Part shown: positions 1-10,759 of the stretch, piece by piece
Numbering within the stretch: the first letter of the stretch is position 1
How the letters are laid out: every line of letters starts with the position of its first letter
Assembly: GCA_026119935.1 (NCBI GenBank)
Contig: JALRMH010000003.1
Location: 62,001 to 126,000, forward strand
Reading direction: 5' to 3'
Origin: Endothia cerciana
Lineage: Eukaryota > Ascomycota > Sordariomycetes > Diaporthales > Cryphonectriaceae
DNA: 64,000 nucleotides
Position numbers and translations under genes: made by a program
Notes under the pieces: generated by a model
The model's database searches: none
What the model was told of the DNA's origin: nothing
What the model saw: only the letters and a program-made list of their open reading frames with translations

Positions 1-1058
1 CAAGGCACAAATCGATACCCACTGGTCAAAACGAGATGACCAGCCGCTCCACCCAACGGCCAAGGCAGGCCCCCGGGGCGTCTTTCTGTTTCTTGTCTTG
101 GACCCCGAACAGCCTCCAGTGCTCTTCGCGTTCAGATTGCCTAGTGAATATGCCTCACATCAGAGCCTCATGCGGCCCGTTCCTGTTCCTGCACCTGTAC
201 CTTCAGCCAAACGGCGTCAACATCCAGCACTCAATGCTATCTCTGGTATCTCTTTGCCAGTTGTGGAATTTCCAAGATATGAGGGTAAGGAGAGTAAGAC
301 TGACCCTGCCTGCCACTGGCCTTGTCGGGGGGTGCCCACCGTTGCTCGGCTGAAGCTGCCAGACCTGGTTTTAGTACAGCTGCTTGATAAAGGACGGGGC
401 AACTCCCGGTGACCAGCCTGGACAGACAGAGTACAGAATCAATGGGTTTCAACGCGGGCGTGCAAAGTAGAAGAAGACTAGCGCTGATACGGCCCCAGAG
501 ATAAGCTCCCTGGACCCGTCATCCTCACCGTCCTCCTGATTGGCCTGCCACGCCGCGATAAAACGTCGGGGCGCCTCGTAATAGGATACATGCCCACTCG
601 CTTGCTCATTTCGGTCAGCTAAGACAAGGAAAACAAGTACCGCGCGAGGTCAATCTGTAGTCTCGACCTCGCCCAGGACAGGGCGCACTCCTCGCGCCAT
701 GACTCGAAGTATTGAGTTGACCAGACGAAGTCTACTCTTGAGGTGAGATTGGTACAAAGGCAGACCTCGGCCGGATTCCTCCCCCAGCTTCGTAATCACA
801 CTGCGTGCCCAGTATCTGCTGTGGTAGGACCCATCGACAAGGGCTGTCCGATATCGTTCCATCTGCTGCCAGCTTGGGTATCAGAGTTTGGCGTACGCCT
901 TAAGTCGCCTCGCCTCGCCCGCCCGCTCGCTCTTCAGGGTCTGGGAGACATCTAGTGCTGGCACACCTCGCATCCGCAGTTCTCAAGAGCACGGCTGTCA
1001 GCGGCCTCCCTCGGACTCTCGCCTCATCCAACACCGGCCGTAGGGGCAGCAAATCCCG
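1..1058. other. no gene recognised (5' flank of the permease gene)
   Basis: Open frames of about 60-105 codons occur on both strands, but none shows a recognisable domain, signal peptide or splice-consistent extension. The stretch next to 1058 is probably the promoter and 5' UTR of the permease. A gene reaching in from outside the window cannot be excluded. Confidence 0.4.
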
Positions 1059-3267
1059 ATGGCTGAGCCGGCGGTAGAACGCAGGGCCTCCAACACCGGG
1101 CAGGAGCACGATGAAGATCGCCTGGCCCAGTTCGGATACAAGCAAGAGTTGAAGAGAGACTGGGGCTTGGCTCACAACTTCGGCGTGTCTTTCAGCATCA
1201 TCAGTGTTATCACCGGCATCACCACCCTGTTCAGCTATGGTCTCAACACCGGCGGCCCGGGTGTCATGAGCGTCGGATGGATCCTGGTCTCCTTCTTCAC
1301 CATGCTCGTCGCTATCGCCATGGCTGAAATCGTCTCCGCCATTCCTACGAGTGGGGGGCCGTACTTCTGGGCTGCGATGCTCGCCCCGCCCCGCTGGAGC
1401 CCCTTCGCTGCGTGGTAAGTGGCACCTTGGTCAAGTTTCTGTAGTGGCCAGTCGGGGCAGCGTATGGTCTGACGTCTCTAGGTTGACGGGCTGGTTCAAC
1501 CTGCTCGGCCAGGTGGCCGTGACCACAGGCATCAGCTTTGGCCTGGCCGGCTTGATCGCAACAGCGGCCAAGGTACAAAATCCGGACTTCGAGGGCAGCG
1601 CAGCACAGACTATCGGCATCTACGCCGCCGTCCTTGTCTCTCATGCAAGCCGCCCCTTCTTCCCTCTGTAAAGATGCTCTACGTCGCCTCGTTCAGCGGG
1701 TTTCACAACGTAGCACTTCAGACTCTCAAGTTGGGCTCTAACACACAGCAGGGACTAGTCAACACCTTCGGAGTACACATACTCAAATACCTCAACAACT
1801 TCTCGATTTTCCTACATAGCGCAGGAGTAGCTGCTATCGTACGTACCTTTTGAAGCCATACACTCCTGAAATATAACTTCAAAGACATAGTGGAGCAGCC
1901 CTTTCAACTCTCGGAGCACCCTTTTGGGACATTTTAGTTGTCGGCAATCGCTAACGCAAGGCTGACCAGGCCATTGCTGTCTTAGCGAAGGCGCCAACAC
2001 ACCAGTCTGGGAAGTTCGTGTAAGTAGGCTGGGAGTATACTCGCAATTCTTCCCACCCCAGGTACCGAGTTCGAAAACCGAAGGTTCAAGGGATTTTGAA
2101 CCGCGATGGTCTTGGTCCATAGTTCAAGACGTAATCTGTCCCTACCTCTTCACAGTCAATGGCTGACTCCCTCATCTAAAGATTTGCCACATTCTACGAC
2201 GGTACGGGCCTTGACGGGATCGGGTGGAGTATACGGGCTAGTCCTGCGTACGTAGCAATGTGCGGTGCTCTTATGTCCCAATATACCCTCACGGGATTCG
2301 ACGCGTCTGCTCACCTTTCCGAGGAGACCCGCAATGCTGATTGGAGTGCTCCGATCGGCGTCATCTCGAGCGTTGGCTTCAGTGCTGTCTTTGGCTTCTT
2401 TGTCTTGATGGCCTTCCTCTTCTCCATCCAGAACTTCGCCGATACTTTAGACAATCAGTATGACCAACCTGTTCTGAAGATCTTGGTGGACGTGTTTGGA
2501 GAAAACGGGGCTTTGGCGGTATTCTCTATCATCATGGGTAAGTTTCCCTCGCTCTGTCGTGCCGTTCCTGTATCTTGAACCCTTCTGTCCGCCTCCCACT
2601 AAAGCCAAGCTTTGCATCTGCTAACCATGTAAAAGTCTGTGTCTGGCATTGCGGCCTTTTCTCCATGACGTCCAACTCTCGGATGATGTTCGCCTTCTCT
2701 CGAGATGGCGGTATTCCAGGGTTTTTCCACAAGGTCGACGAACGTTTCCGATCACCCATACGCACGATCTGGCTAGCTGCTACTCTGTCCTTCATATTGG
2801 CTCTGCCATCCCTCGGCTCAACCGTCGCCTTCTCCGCTGCCACCTCCATTGCCACCATCGGCCTTTACATCTCGTATGGCCTCCCTATTCTCATCGGTCT
2901 GGTTTGGCACCGCAACTTCACGGCCATGAAGGGACCCTTCAACCTCCGAGGGCTGTCTCGAGTAATTGCAGGGGGCGCGTGTGCCTGGATCGCATGTATC
3001 ACCGTGGTATTTTGTCTCCCCGAGTCAAACCCTGTCACCAGTCAAACCTTGAATTATACGGTGGTTGCGGTGGGCATCATTGGGATCTTTGCCGTCGGCT
3101 CATGGGTCGTCTGGGCCCATCGCTGGTTCACCGGACCAGCAGAAGAGGTAGCTGAGGCTATGCGACTTGGTGTTGACCCGACCGAGCCGGGTGTGCTGGA
3201 GCAGAAGGAGGCAGAGGCGATGGGTCATAACAAAGGCCTGCACGTCTCTGAACAGACGACGCAGTGA
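1059..3267 (+). CDS. APC-superfamily amino acid/GABA-type permease (547 aa, six exons)
   Basis: Integral plasma-membrane transporter of the amino acid-polyamine-choline superfamily, closest in character to fungal GABA/choline permeases (Uga4/Hnm1/Bat1 type); the substrate cannot be told from sequence. Proposed exons are 1059-1414, 1482-1644, 1752-1838, 1970-2019, 2182-2537 and 2636-3267, which keep frame throughout. The cytosolic N-terminus leads into the first helix region with FSYGLNTGGPG, the conserved G-rich segment. The block around TSNSRMMFAFSRDGGIP (about residues 345-361) is the family signature before the later helices. Length fits the family (500-560 aa). The second intron (1645-1751) starts with GC rather than GT; the GC-AG reading restores the conserved join SH|GLVNTFGVHIL. 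Branch-like sequences (ctgac, ctaac) lie just upstream of several acceptors. The family call is secure; the substrate is not. Confidence 0.9.
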
Positions 3268-4194
3268 GTTTATAAGGTTTTTGGTGTCGGAAGGCAGGCT
3301 CAGAATTTTGACAAAAGACAACATGGGACGCACAATGTCTTTGGTGTCAGTCGAGTTTCTCGCGGAAGATCAAAACGGCATGCTGCGTTATCGTAGCTCC
3401 AGGAGGGGCGACCGCCCCCAGCTGACTTGAGATGAATTGTGGTCTACATACTGCTATAGAGGTCGGCCTCGCACGCGCGATGAATATTCACTGTTAAAGG
3501 GCCGCTTTCGGTCTATCGTAATGTTGCTTGGCTTTATCTATTTTCGCGGTGTTTAGCACCTTGCCTTCCGGACTTGCTCCTAGCTGCTGTCTGCTCTCAT
3601 GTCCTTCCCACCAGATTTGTCCAATGCCTCTAAGGATCAAGATCTGACAGCCTGTATAACCTCGCTTCCGAATGCGGCGGCTTGCCCAAAGCGGCGTTCA
3701 CTGGCGCGGTAGATTGGTCCGCTGCAGTGTCACCCAAATATACGATAATTCCGCTTGGTTGCAGAACACCATCCTCTTTGAAGTCCGGCGAATGGCTGAG
3801 AATGGCCTGTCAACCTTTCATCCCAGCTCATCAGACTAGAGAAATCACCTGCAGCTACTGATTAAAATGATGTTATTGTCCAACGTTGGGCTGAGAGGGC
3901 CAGCAAAGTTACAATTCGTCCGCCCCTGGCTTTGGGAATGAAAATCAATTCACTATTGATAGGCGAGCTGAAAATGCTCGCAGGATTTCAGCGGATCCGG
4001 CTGCATGGCGGCGGGGATATCGGCCATTGTTCCTCCTACTGTACCGGTAGCTGACCCCCGGCTCGTCGTTAATTTCTTGGCAAGGGCATTCTCATCCCTA
4101 GAGCCCGCTTTTCGCGCCGTAAATCTTGAAAGCACTTCATCAGAGTGAGTGTACGTGGTGAATTCGTCCGTTCGTTACTGCACGAACCAACATT
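3268..4194. other. intergenic, no gene recognised
   Basis: 3' flank of the permease and upstream region of the DUF829 gene. No coding frame with family character, RNA gene or repeat was seen. Confidence 0.5.
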
Positions 4195-5217
4195 ATGTCG
4201 GTTCAAGAGTTTCGCAGCCTCGGAAATGGTGTTTTCTTATACAAGCCTCTTGACCAAGGAGGGAGCAGACGTAATGATCAACACGGCGAAATCGAGACCG
4301 CACCAATTGATCAGCCCGCTCTCATCATCCTCTGTACCTGGCTGGGCGGTGCAACGACCAAACGAATCCAAAAATATACTGCGGGTTACCACAGAATGTG
4401 GCCCAATTCCAATATCCTTCTCATTCGGACCGTCCCGGCTGAGTATGCGTTCCTGAGCGAAAGGGCTCTCATCCGGAAACTTCGGCCGGCACAAAGTGAG
4501 ATCAGAAGGATAATTGTTGAGGCGCACGGCAATCATCGGACATCTCCATCAGCAGTCCATCTTCCAGCAGGCAAGGACCCGGGACTACTCCTGCATATGT
4601 TCTCGAACGGCGGGGCGAACATTGCCATTCAGCTGCTCACGTCCATGAATAACGTACTGGCGACCATTGGCAAAGACACTCCCCTCGCTCTACGGCAAAT
4701 TGTGTTTGACAGCTGCCCTGGAGATCTAAGCGTATACAACACATTTCTCGCCGCCTCGTACTCGATACCGCTTACGATTCCTCTTCGACCTCTCTGTTGT
4801 GCTGCTCTCTACCTTGTCGTAGCTGGCATTGCTGGCCTCGAAGCTCTCGGGATGCGAAAAGACCTGGCGAAGACTATGAGGGAACAGCTCAACAACCCAG
4901 ATATCTTTTCGTCAACAGCTCTCAGGTTATACCTGGCATCGGAGGCCGATACAGTTGTTGATCTGCAGAATATGCGAACTCACCGGGAACAGGCTTCAGC
5001 CAAGGGGTTGAGGACAGAGTCAATTGTTTTTAGCAGAGCTGGACATTGCAGCCTTATCGTGGAGGATGAAACGCTCTACTGGAATAGTATAGTATCTTGT
5101 TGGGATGGGAGTCAGTTACCAGACCAGAGGATTCGGAACACGGCACATGGCCAGGAGCGCTTTCCAGAAACTAAGGGTATATATAGCGCAGTACCTTTAG
5201 GTAGAAGTCGTCTCTAA
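4195..5217 (+). CDS. DUF829 (PaxU/TMEM53-like) alpha/beta-hydrolase-fold protein, 340 aa
   Basis: Single-exon gene. The protein resembles the DUF829 family, which includes fungal PaxU-like proteins and animal TMEM53. Early residues give LIILCTWLGG, the family's first strand and oxyanion-like turn. The nucleophile-elbow equivalent is FSNGG with Ser137. An acidic residue near D252 (LYLASEADTVVD) and H284 (SRAGHCSLI) would complete a Ser-Asp-His triad. The C-terminus ETLYWNSIVSCWDG matches the family's final helix. The biochemical reaction is unknown for most members; PaxU itself sits in indole-diterpene clusters, but no prenyltransferase or terpene cyclase lies nearby, so a secondary-metabolite role is not supported here. 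Hydrophobic residues at about 195-220 may be a membrane-associated helix. An alternative is a general carboxyl-ester hydrolase. Confidence 0.8.
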   Translation: MSVQEFRSLGNGVFLYKPLDQGGSRRNDQHGEIETAPIDQPALIILCTWLGGATTKRIQKYTAGYHRMWPNSNILLIRTVPAEYAFLSERALIRKLRPAQSEIRRIIVEAHGNHRTSPSAVHLPAGKDPGLLLHMFSNGGANIAIQLLTSMNNVLATIGKDTPLALRQIVFDSCPGDLSVYNTFLAASYSIPLTIPLRPLCCAALYLVVAGIAGLEALGMRKDLAKTMREQLNNPDIFSSTALRLYLASEADTVVDLQNMRTHREQASAKGLRTESIVFSRAGHCSLIVEDETLYWNSIVSCWDGSQLPDQRIRNTAHGQERFPETKGIYSAVPLGRSRL

Positions 5218-5229
5218 CTTGGTATGATT

Positions 5230-5510
5230 AGTATAGCATATGCCTAGCTTCGGGACTTGAGTTTTACAAGGAGCTAAATATCCAAGAAAATCAAGACCTC
5301 TCGAGCTAAGAACCCAGAAGTCGAAGAGCTAAGGAGCCGTGAGACCTAACGGCTATAAGAGGCGAGCTGGCTGTGAGACATTGACGTCTTGTAAACATCC
5401 ACAAAAGCCGTCAGCAAGAGCTAGACTAGAAGCTGAAAATGCTAAACAAGACTGTAGTTAAAAATTAGTTACGAGAAAGGAATTCTATGCTAAAGTAGGT
5501 AAATATTGTG
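5230..5510 (+). other. stop-riddled, RIP-like coding relic
   Basis: The stretch is rich in CTAG/AGCTA words, and all frames are interrupted by TAG, TAA or TGA. One frame gives helical, charged segments (RGELAVRH, RLVNIHKSRQQELD, KLKMLNKTVVKN, LRERNSMLK) separated by single stops. Most of these stops would be CAG/CAA/CGA before C-to-T change. This is what repeat-induced point mutation (CpA to TpA) does to a mobile-element or coiled-coil gene in filamentous ascomycetes. The parent element cannot be named. Confidence 0.3.
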
Positions 5511-5802
5511 GAAAAGAACACGCTCCTGAACCCAAACCCTGGGCCATTTGCCTACTTAAACCACCTCTTTCAGGCTCATCCCGGATATTCTTTTGTCTGG
5601 ATAATCCAATTCCATTCTTTCTGCGCTCACAGAGTCGAGCTTCCCTCCACAAATATAAGACTATATCTCTACTACCTGATGAGAAGCGGTGAAACAAATC
5701 GAATAGAATCTCAAATATTAAACAGATTCCTAGTAATTCGCATGCTCACTCATGAAAATCTCTCCTTCACCCAGGCCAAGCCAAAGTATTCAGCACATGC
5801 GT

Positions 5803-6969
5803 CTAGACCTCACGGTCCTTGACATCCTCACCGAAGGCCTTGTCGAAACCAGTCAGACAGAATCGGTAGCGTATATCGCTCTTGGCACATCTCTCCAGAG
5901 CTGTCTCCAACCCTCCCTCATTGATATCAATTGCCTCGATCCAGGTGGCGATGTGCTTGTCCGCGGCGAGCTGCAGCATCTCCAGAGCCTCTTTCCGTGA
6001 GCCAAGGTGTGACGCTCCGATGAGACAGCCATTCTCGATTTGCGTCCACGTCGAGATCTCCATGCCCTTATCGTCCTTGGCGGGCATGCTGACCGAGATC
6101 CAACGCCCATGGGCATCAGGAAGTGGGAGATATGGGGCGGCATTGACAGAAGAGCTTGCGCTGTTGGGAATCAAGTCGAAGCTGCGCTTGTGCGGCTTGT
6201 CCCAGTCCTCGCCGGACATGACTATTGTGCCCGCTGCGCCCAGAGCGAGAGCGTCGCTGTCCAGTTTGTGATCGAGCATGAAGGCCCACACTTCGGCATC
6301 CATGGCCCTGGCGAACATCACAGCGAGGTGGCCCAGCCCTCCCACGCCCACGATGCCGACTTTCGCACCGGGTCCGCAACCATTCCTCTTCAGCGGCGAG
6401 AAAACCGTGAGCCCTGCGCACATCATAGGTGCAGCAACGTTCGTCGGAAGCACCTCGGGAACCGGAAAACAGTAATGCTCGTGGATGCGGACGTGTGAGG
6501 AGTAACCGCCCTTGGTGACATAGCCAGTGTCAGGCCATTTAGCACCGTATGTGTCGAGTTGGTGCTCGCAGCACTGTTCGTTGTCGTTTTTGCACTGGCG
6601 GCACTCTAAGCAAGCCCACGATGAGGCACCCCACCCCAACCCGGTCGCCAACCTTGTGCAGTGTGACTTTTGAGCCGATATGGATAACGTTCCCGACAAT
6701 CTCTAGAGATGTTAGCAATGAGAACCGTTGCCGTTGACTCGGGCGGGGATGAGCGTTTACCGTGACCAGCGACGAAGGGATGTTATTGCTCTCCCCATCC
6801 CCCGCAGAGTGTGTGAACATCACTGCCGCATACTCCACAAGCAAGAATTTGGATGACCACATCGTAGTCACCCTGAGGTTTTAATTTTGTGGACGCGCTT
6901 GTGGAAGGTTGACCAGGTGTCGGGCGTATCTACCTCAGAGCCTACAGCTTCATCTCTGGTAAGTGGCAT
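5803..6969 (-). pseudogene. zinc-dependent cinnamyl alcohol dehydrogenase-like pseudogene
   Basis: The reading frame matches NADP-dependent medium-chain alcohol dehydrogenases of the CAD/yeast ADH6 type, which reduce aldehydes in the cytosol. Visible family segments are the catalytic-zinc motif ACGVCGSDVHT, GGWG, GHEIVGNV, the structural-zinc block CLECRQCKNDNEQCC, the NADP-binding GIVGVGGLGHLAV, and the late GASHLGSRKEAL. The start ATG would be at 6969 and the stop at 5803. One intron (6703-6760) is splice-perfect and rebuilds GHE. Three lesions break the frame: a one-base shift near 6880 after HKRVHKIK, an in-frame TAA near 6785 just after GGWGEQ, and a one-base shift near 6619-6622 before ASSWACLECRQC. 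The whole would be about 370 codons, the usual family length, so the gene decayed after a complete beginning. Sequencing error is possible but unlikely to produce three hits in 270 bases. Confidence 0.8.
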
Positions 6970-8419
6970 AATGCAATTGATTTGAGTCAAGGGAAAGATT
7001 TTACGAATGGATGTAGTTCAAGATTGAATGATTATCTGAGTCGCCGAGCGAGCGAGCCTGACGATTTCGGCTTGGGTGTAGGCTTCACGTCGTGGCTCAA
7101 TCATCATCTTATATGTTTTCAGCGACGCCATCGTGGTCTCACCATCCATCGCCTTGTACCACACTGTTTGGCGTATGGTAGAGGATAACAGAGGTATCGA
7201 AAGACGAGCTCACCATCAGGACTTATCTGCCCAGTCATGTCATCTGCCCAAGTAGGCCGAAGGAAGAATTCCCTCGACCGGTGCCGCTGTGAGAAACCGA
7301 TTTTCCACCTATTGAAACGCTGGAAGGCAAGCAAGAACTTCTGCAACTTGGTATCGTCAGAAATCACGAAGTTTTCCTCGCCGCCGTGCTGCCTCTCTGT
7401 TGTTCCGGAGACGTAGTGTGATAGTGGGGCCACTGGCGACGGATCACGTTACCACCTGGGCAGCCAGAGAGCAAGAGTGTGAGGTGAGGCCCAAAGGCCG
7501 GGGGCAACCTCCGCGAAGGACATTAAACTCGAGAATGCCAAAAAAGGTTCTATTTTGAGGTTGGTGATGAAGATTTGGGACAAGCAATTCATCGCCGAAG
7601 GTCAAAGCCATAAAGGAGGACCATCGTTTCCACCGATCGAACAACGACGAATTACACACATGAGGATTGTTCCGTATTAACCCGTACCGTATTCGACGAC
7701 CCAGATCAATACGTGCTCTTCACAATCCGGAAGCCAGACATGGATAGGAGATGACGTTACAGCACAGCAAGATTCCCATCAACTATGAATCCGAGTTAAG
7801 GCCGGCCTCGGGACTTGATAGTTGCCGCGTTTGCCCTCCTCCCCGAGGTCCCCTCTCCTGAGACACGCTACGTAAACTGACCAAGGATTGCATAGCCCAC
7901 GGTCAATACATACGGCGATTTGTGGCGTACCAATCACCAGGATATTTGCCCGCCTGGAGGGTCTCTTGCCAGAGATGTTACATGTACGATGTCCCCAAGT
8001 CTGAATGCGTCAGCGTGAAAAGGAGGGTCACACTTTCACGTACGTTACCCGGAACCTGGGCAGGCGTCTCTCTAGCTTTCGATGTGTTTTACTACGGCTG
8101 AGAATTACAAAAACATTACTCAAATCGCGAAGACAGTTAAGCACTGAAATGACGTTATGTCTAAGGACGGTGTTGGGCTGGTCCCGCGGGTTTGTCGAGT
8201 CTTTTTACCGGGCCAAGTTACGTCACGACTGATGCATGGGTAAGAGTGGCTACCTACCCAGGCAGATTCACAAAGCTCGCTCGTAAGATATAGTTGAGGA
8301 ATTCAGATCGTGTTACTACACTGCTATCCAGTCAGCAAGGCGACCGGAGCAGATCTTAGACCGATTCATTCTTTGGACACAGGATACACGGCACCCGCGA
8401 CAGACGTGCCGAAGGCGAG
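6970..8419. other. intergenic, no gene recognised
   Basis: Region between the 5' end of the dehydrogenase pseudogene and the FMN-oxidase gene. Short open frames on both strands (for example 7119-7433 minus and 8005-8232 plus) show no family features. Confidence 0.5.
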
Positions 8420-9890
8420 ATGGCGGACCCAAAGTCACCTCACATCCAACGTAGGGATGGTCCGTCCTGGGGTCTCTACCAGCGAGAGAACTTCTGGAAA
8501 CCTAATGATGGCCAAGTCCTCTCCTTCAACACGCGTGAGTGCAAACTAGGCCTGCATTATCGCGATGTTCGAGAAGGAGTCATTGACGGCGCCTTCAGAC
8601 CCAGACAAGCTTGAAGAACTTGCCAAGGAAAAATTGACCCAGAACGGATGGTGTGTTTGGTTGCCCACAGAGACCTCTTCTCAACAGCTTATCGCATATA
8701 TGTTGATAAGTCCTACTAATATTTCCAAAAGGTACTACGCGTCTTCCAATGCAGGGCTTTCCCACACTCATCTCGCCAACCGCGAGGCGTTCTTCCGGCA
8801 CAAGATCATGCCTAGGCAGCTCGTCGACACAAACGAGCGCTCGATGCGCACCGATATACTTGGCCATAACATCTCTGCACCGATCGGCATCTCACCGATC
8901 GGCATCAACAAGATCTACCACCCTCAAGGAGAGCTTCCCGTCGCCAAGGTCGCGGGCGAGCTCGGGATCCCCTACTGTCTGTCTACTGCAGGCTCCTGTC
9001 CCATCGAGGATGTCGCAAGGGCCAACGACGCGGGCCGTCTAGCTATTAAGGCTAACAATGACCCCCAGGCGAAGAAGATCCCATCGGGACCGCGTTTCTT
9101 CCAGCTGTACATGCCACACGACGACGAGCTCACCGTCTCGCTCCTGACAAGGGCTCACGAGTCCGGTTTCACTGCTTGCATCCTCACCACGGATACTTGG
9201 CAGCTGGGATGGCGGCACGACGACATAGCCACCTCGAACTATGCGTTTTACCAAGGGATCGGAGCCGACCTGGGCCTGACGGATCCAATCTTCCAGAGGC
9301 GTCTGGCGGAGCAGGGAATTGACCCAAAGAAGTCTCCCGAGAAGGCAGGCGCCCTCTGGATTGACAATATCTGGCATGGACGCGCGTGGTCTTGGGACAA
9401 GGCCGTCTGGGCCAGAGAAAAGTGGCGAGAGATCAGCGGTGGCAAGCCCTTCCTCATCAAGGGCATTCAGCGGGCGGATGATGCCGAGAAAGCCGCTGAT
9501 CTTGGCTTCGAAGGGATTGTGGTCTCCAACCATGCAGGGAGGCAGGTCGATGGGGCAATTGGAAGCCTGGACGCCCTAGAGTCGATCGTGAAGAAGCTTG
9601 GAGACAGGGAGCAATTCGTGATCACGTTCGATAGCGGCATCCGGGGCGCCGCCGACGTGGTCAAGGCGATCGCGCTTGGTGCCAAGTTTGTGTTTATCGG
9701 AAGGCTGTGGATATGGGGGTTGAGTATCATGGGCGAAACGGGGGTTAGACATGTTCTCAAGGGGCTGCTGGGTGACCTGGACATTCTCATGAATTGCGCC
9801 GGCTTGAACAGCATCGAGGACATTGACAAGAGCCTGCTTGAGTCTTTGCCGAGGGCGTATGGACTGCTGGCCGAAAAGAGCAAGCTTTGA
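8420..9890 (+). CDS. FMN-dependent 2-hydroxyacid oxidase (lactate 2-monooxygenase-like), 441 aa
   Basis: Member of the FMN-dependent alpha-hydroxyacid dehydrogenase family, TIM-barrel enzymes that oxidise L-lactate or similar 2-hydroxyacids. Exons 8420-8534, 8599-8650 and 8732-9890 join in frame; the second intron carries a perfect tactaat branch point. Motifs are APIGISPIGI (first barrel strand), the FFQLYMPHDDE strand, TDTWQLGWR, the catalytic-base segment SNHAGRQVDGA with H323 and R326, and the phosphate-binding end FDSGIRG ... FIGRLWIWG. The SNHAG form (Ala instead of the usual second Gly) is typical of the lactate 2-monooxygenase branch. About 19 extra residues (codons 9025-9083) sit between the IEDVARAND strand and GPRFFQLY; they may be a real insertion. 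Location is probably cytosolic, as no targeting signal is visible. The substrate is inferred from family only. Confidence 0.88.
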
Positions 9891-10180
9891 GGACAACAGT
9901 ACAACGTTATTGGTGGGATACCTGTAGCTGGTGCCTCAACCTCCTTCTAGATGGAACGACATTAATCGCAGACTGAAAGATACAGTACGCGTCTGAGATC
10001 TTTGTTACGCCGTGGTCAGGTAATATGGATTAAGGGCTAGTTCCTTGCATTTGACAAATCTCCAGAAGTCAGGAGCACCCGCCGCATCCGTAGAGCTATC
10101 ACTGGTAGCACCGGATACAATGACCGTATGGTGGCATAACACATTCATCCAAGGTGAGCTGGTAGCGACTAACAAGCCTA

Positions 10181-10759
10181 TCAGGTCCACACCAGCCCTG
10201 CCACCAGCACAGCCATCCCAGCTCCCATTCCCGTCTTGATCCGTCCATATTGCGCGTTCCTGTTTGCCCCAGATGTCGATGATGATCCTGATGATGGTGT
10301 CAAGCTTGTAGTAGCATCAATAGTGGCGCTGGGGGGATGACTGCGCCGAGCTGGGTGTACCCGTACCTGTCGTGGACGCTAGACTTTTCATAGTCGTAGA
10401 CGCGCCGGTGGCCGTTGTCTCCGCCGCAGTTACAGTAGCGTCAGATGCCCGCGTCGAGGTCACCGTCTCGCTGCCCGCACTGGGGGGAAAAAAGGCATCT
10501 CCACAGAACGCCATGGGGCATTTGGTGCAATCGAGAGGGATAGAGACCTCGCATACCTGGTTCGAGGGACACACTGGGCAGGCCGGCGTGCCACCCATGC
10601 ACTCCACGCAGCCAGAATTGCTCTGTCGGGCGGCAGTGGCTGGACACCTGATCAGCACTGCTGGTTCAGAAATGGGCTGCATTCTGCAATACCTGATTCC
10701 ACAAGATGGGCATGGGCACGGCCGATGAGAAGCAAAGCCGACGCAACCGAGAAACGCAT
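10181..10759 (-). CDS. Opy2-like Cys-rich, Ser/Thr-rich GPI-type surface protein; frameshift near the 3' end
   Basis: Exon 1 (10693-10759) encodes a signal peptide, MRFSVASALLLIGRAHA. A 53-bp intron (10640-10692) with a tgctgat branch sequence follows. Exon 2 opens on a compact eight-Cys module (CVECMGG, ACPVCPSNQVC, CTKCPMAFC) with the spacing of the Opy2 N-terminal domain, found in yeast Opy2 (the membrane anchor of the Ste50/HOG pathway) and in many fungal wall proteins. A Ser/Thr/Ala-rich stalk follows. As read, the frame stops at 10317-10319. If one C of the six-C run near 10330-10335 is skipped, it continues as a Ser/Thr-rich stretch, a small-residue cleavage site and a hydrophobic tail (GMGAGMAVLVAGLVWT) ending at 10181, a textbook GPI signal. 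I infer one gene with a frameshift or a base-call error. It lacks the long cytoplasmic tail of true Opy2. Confidence 0.6.
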
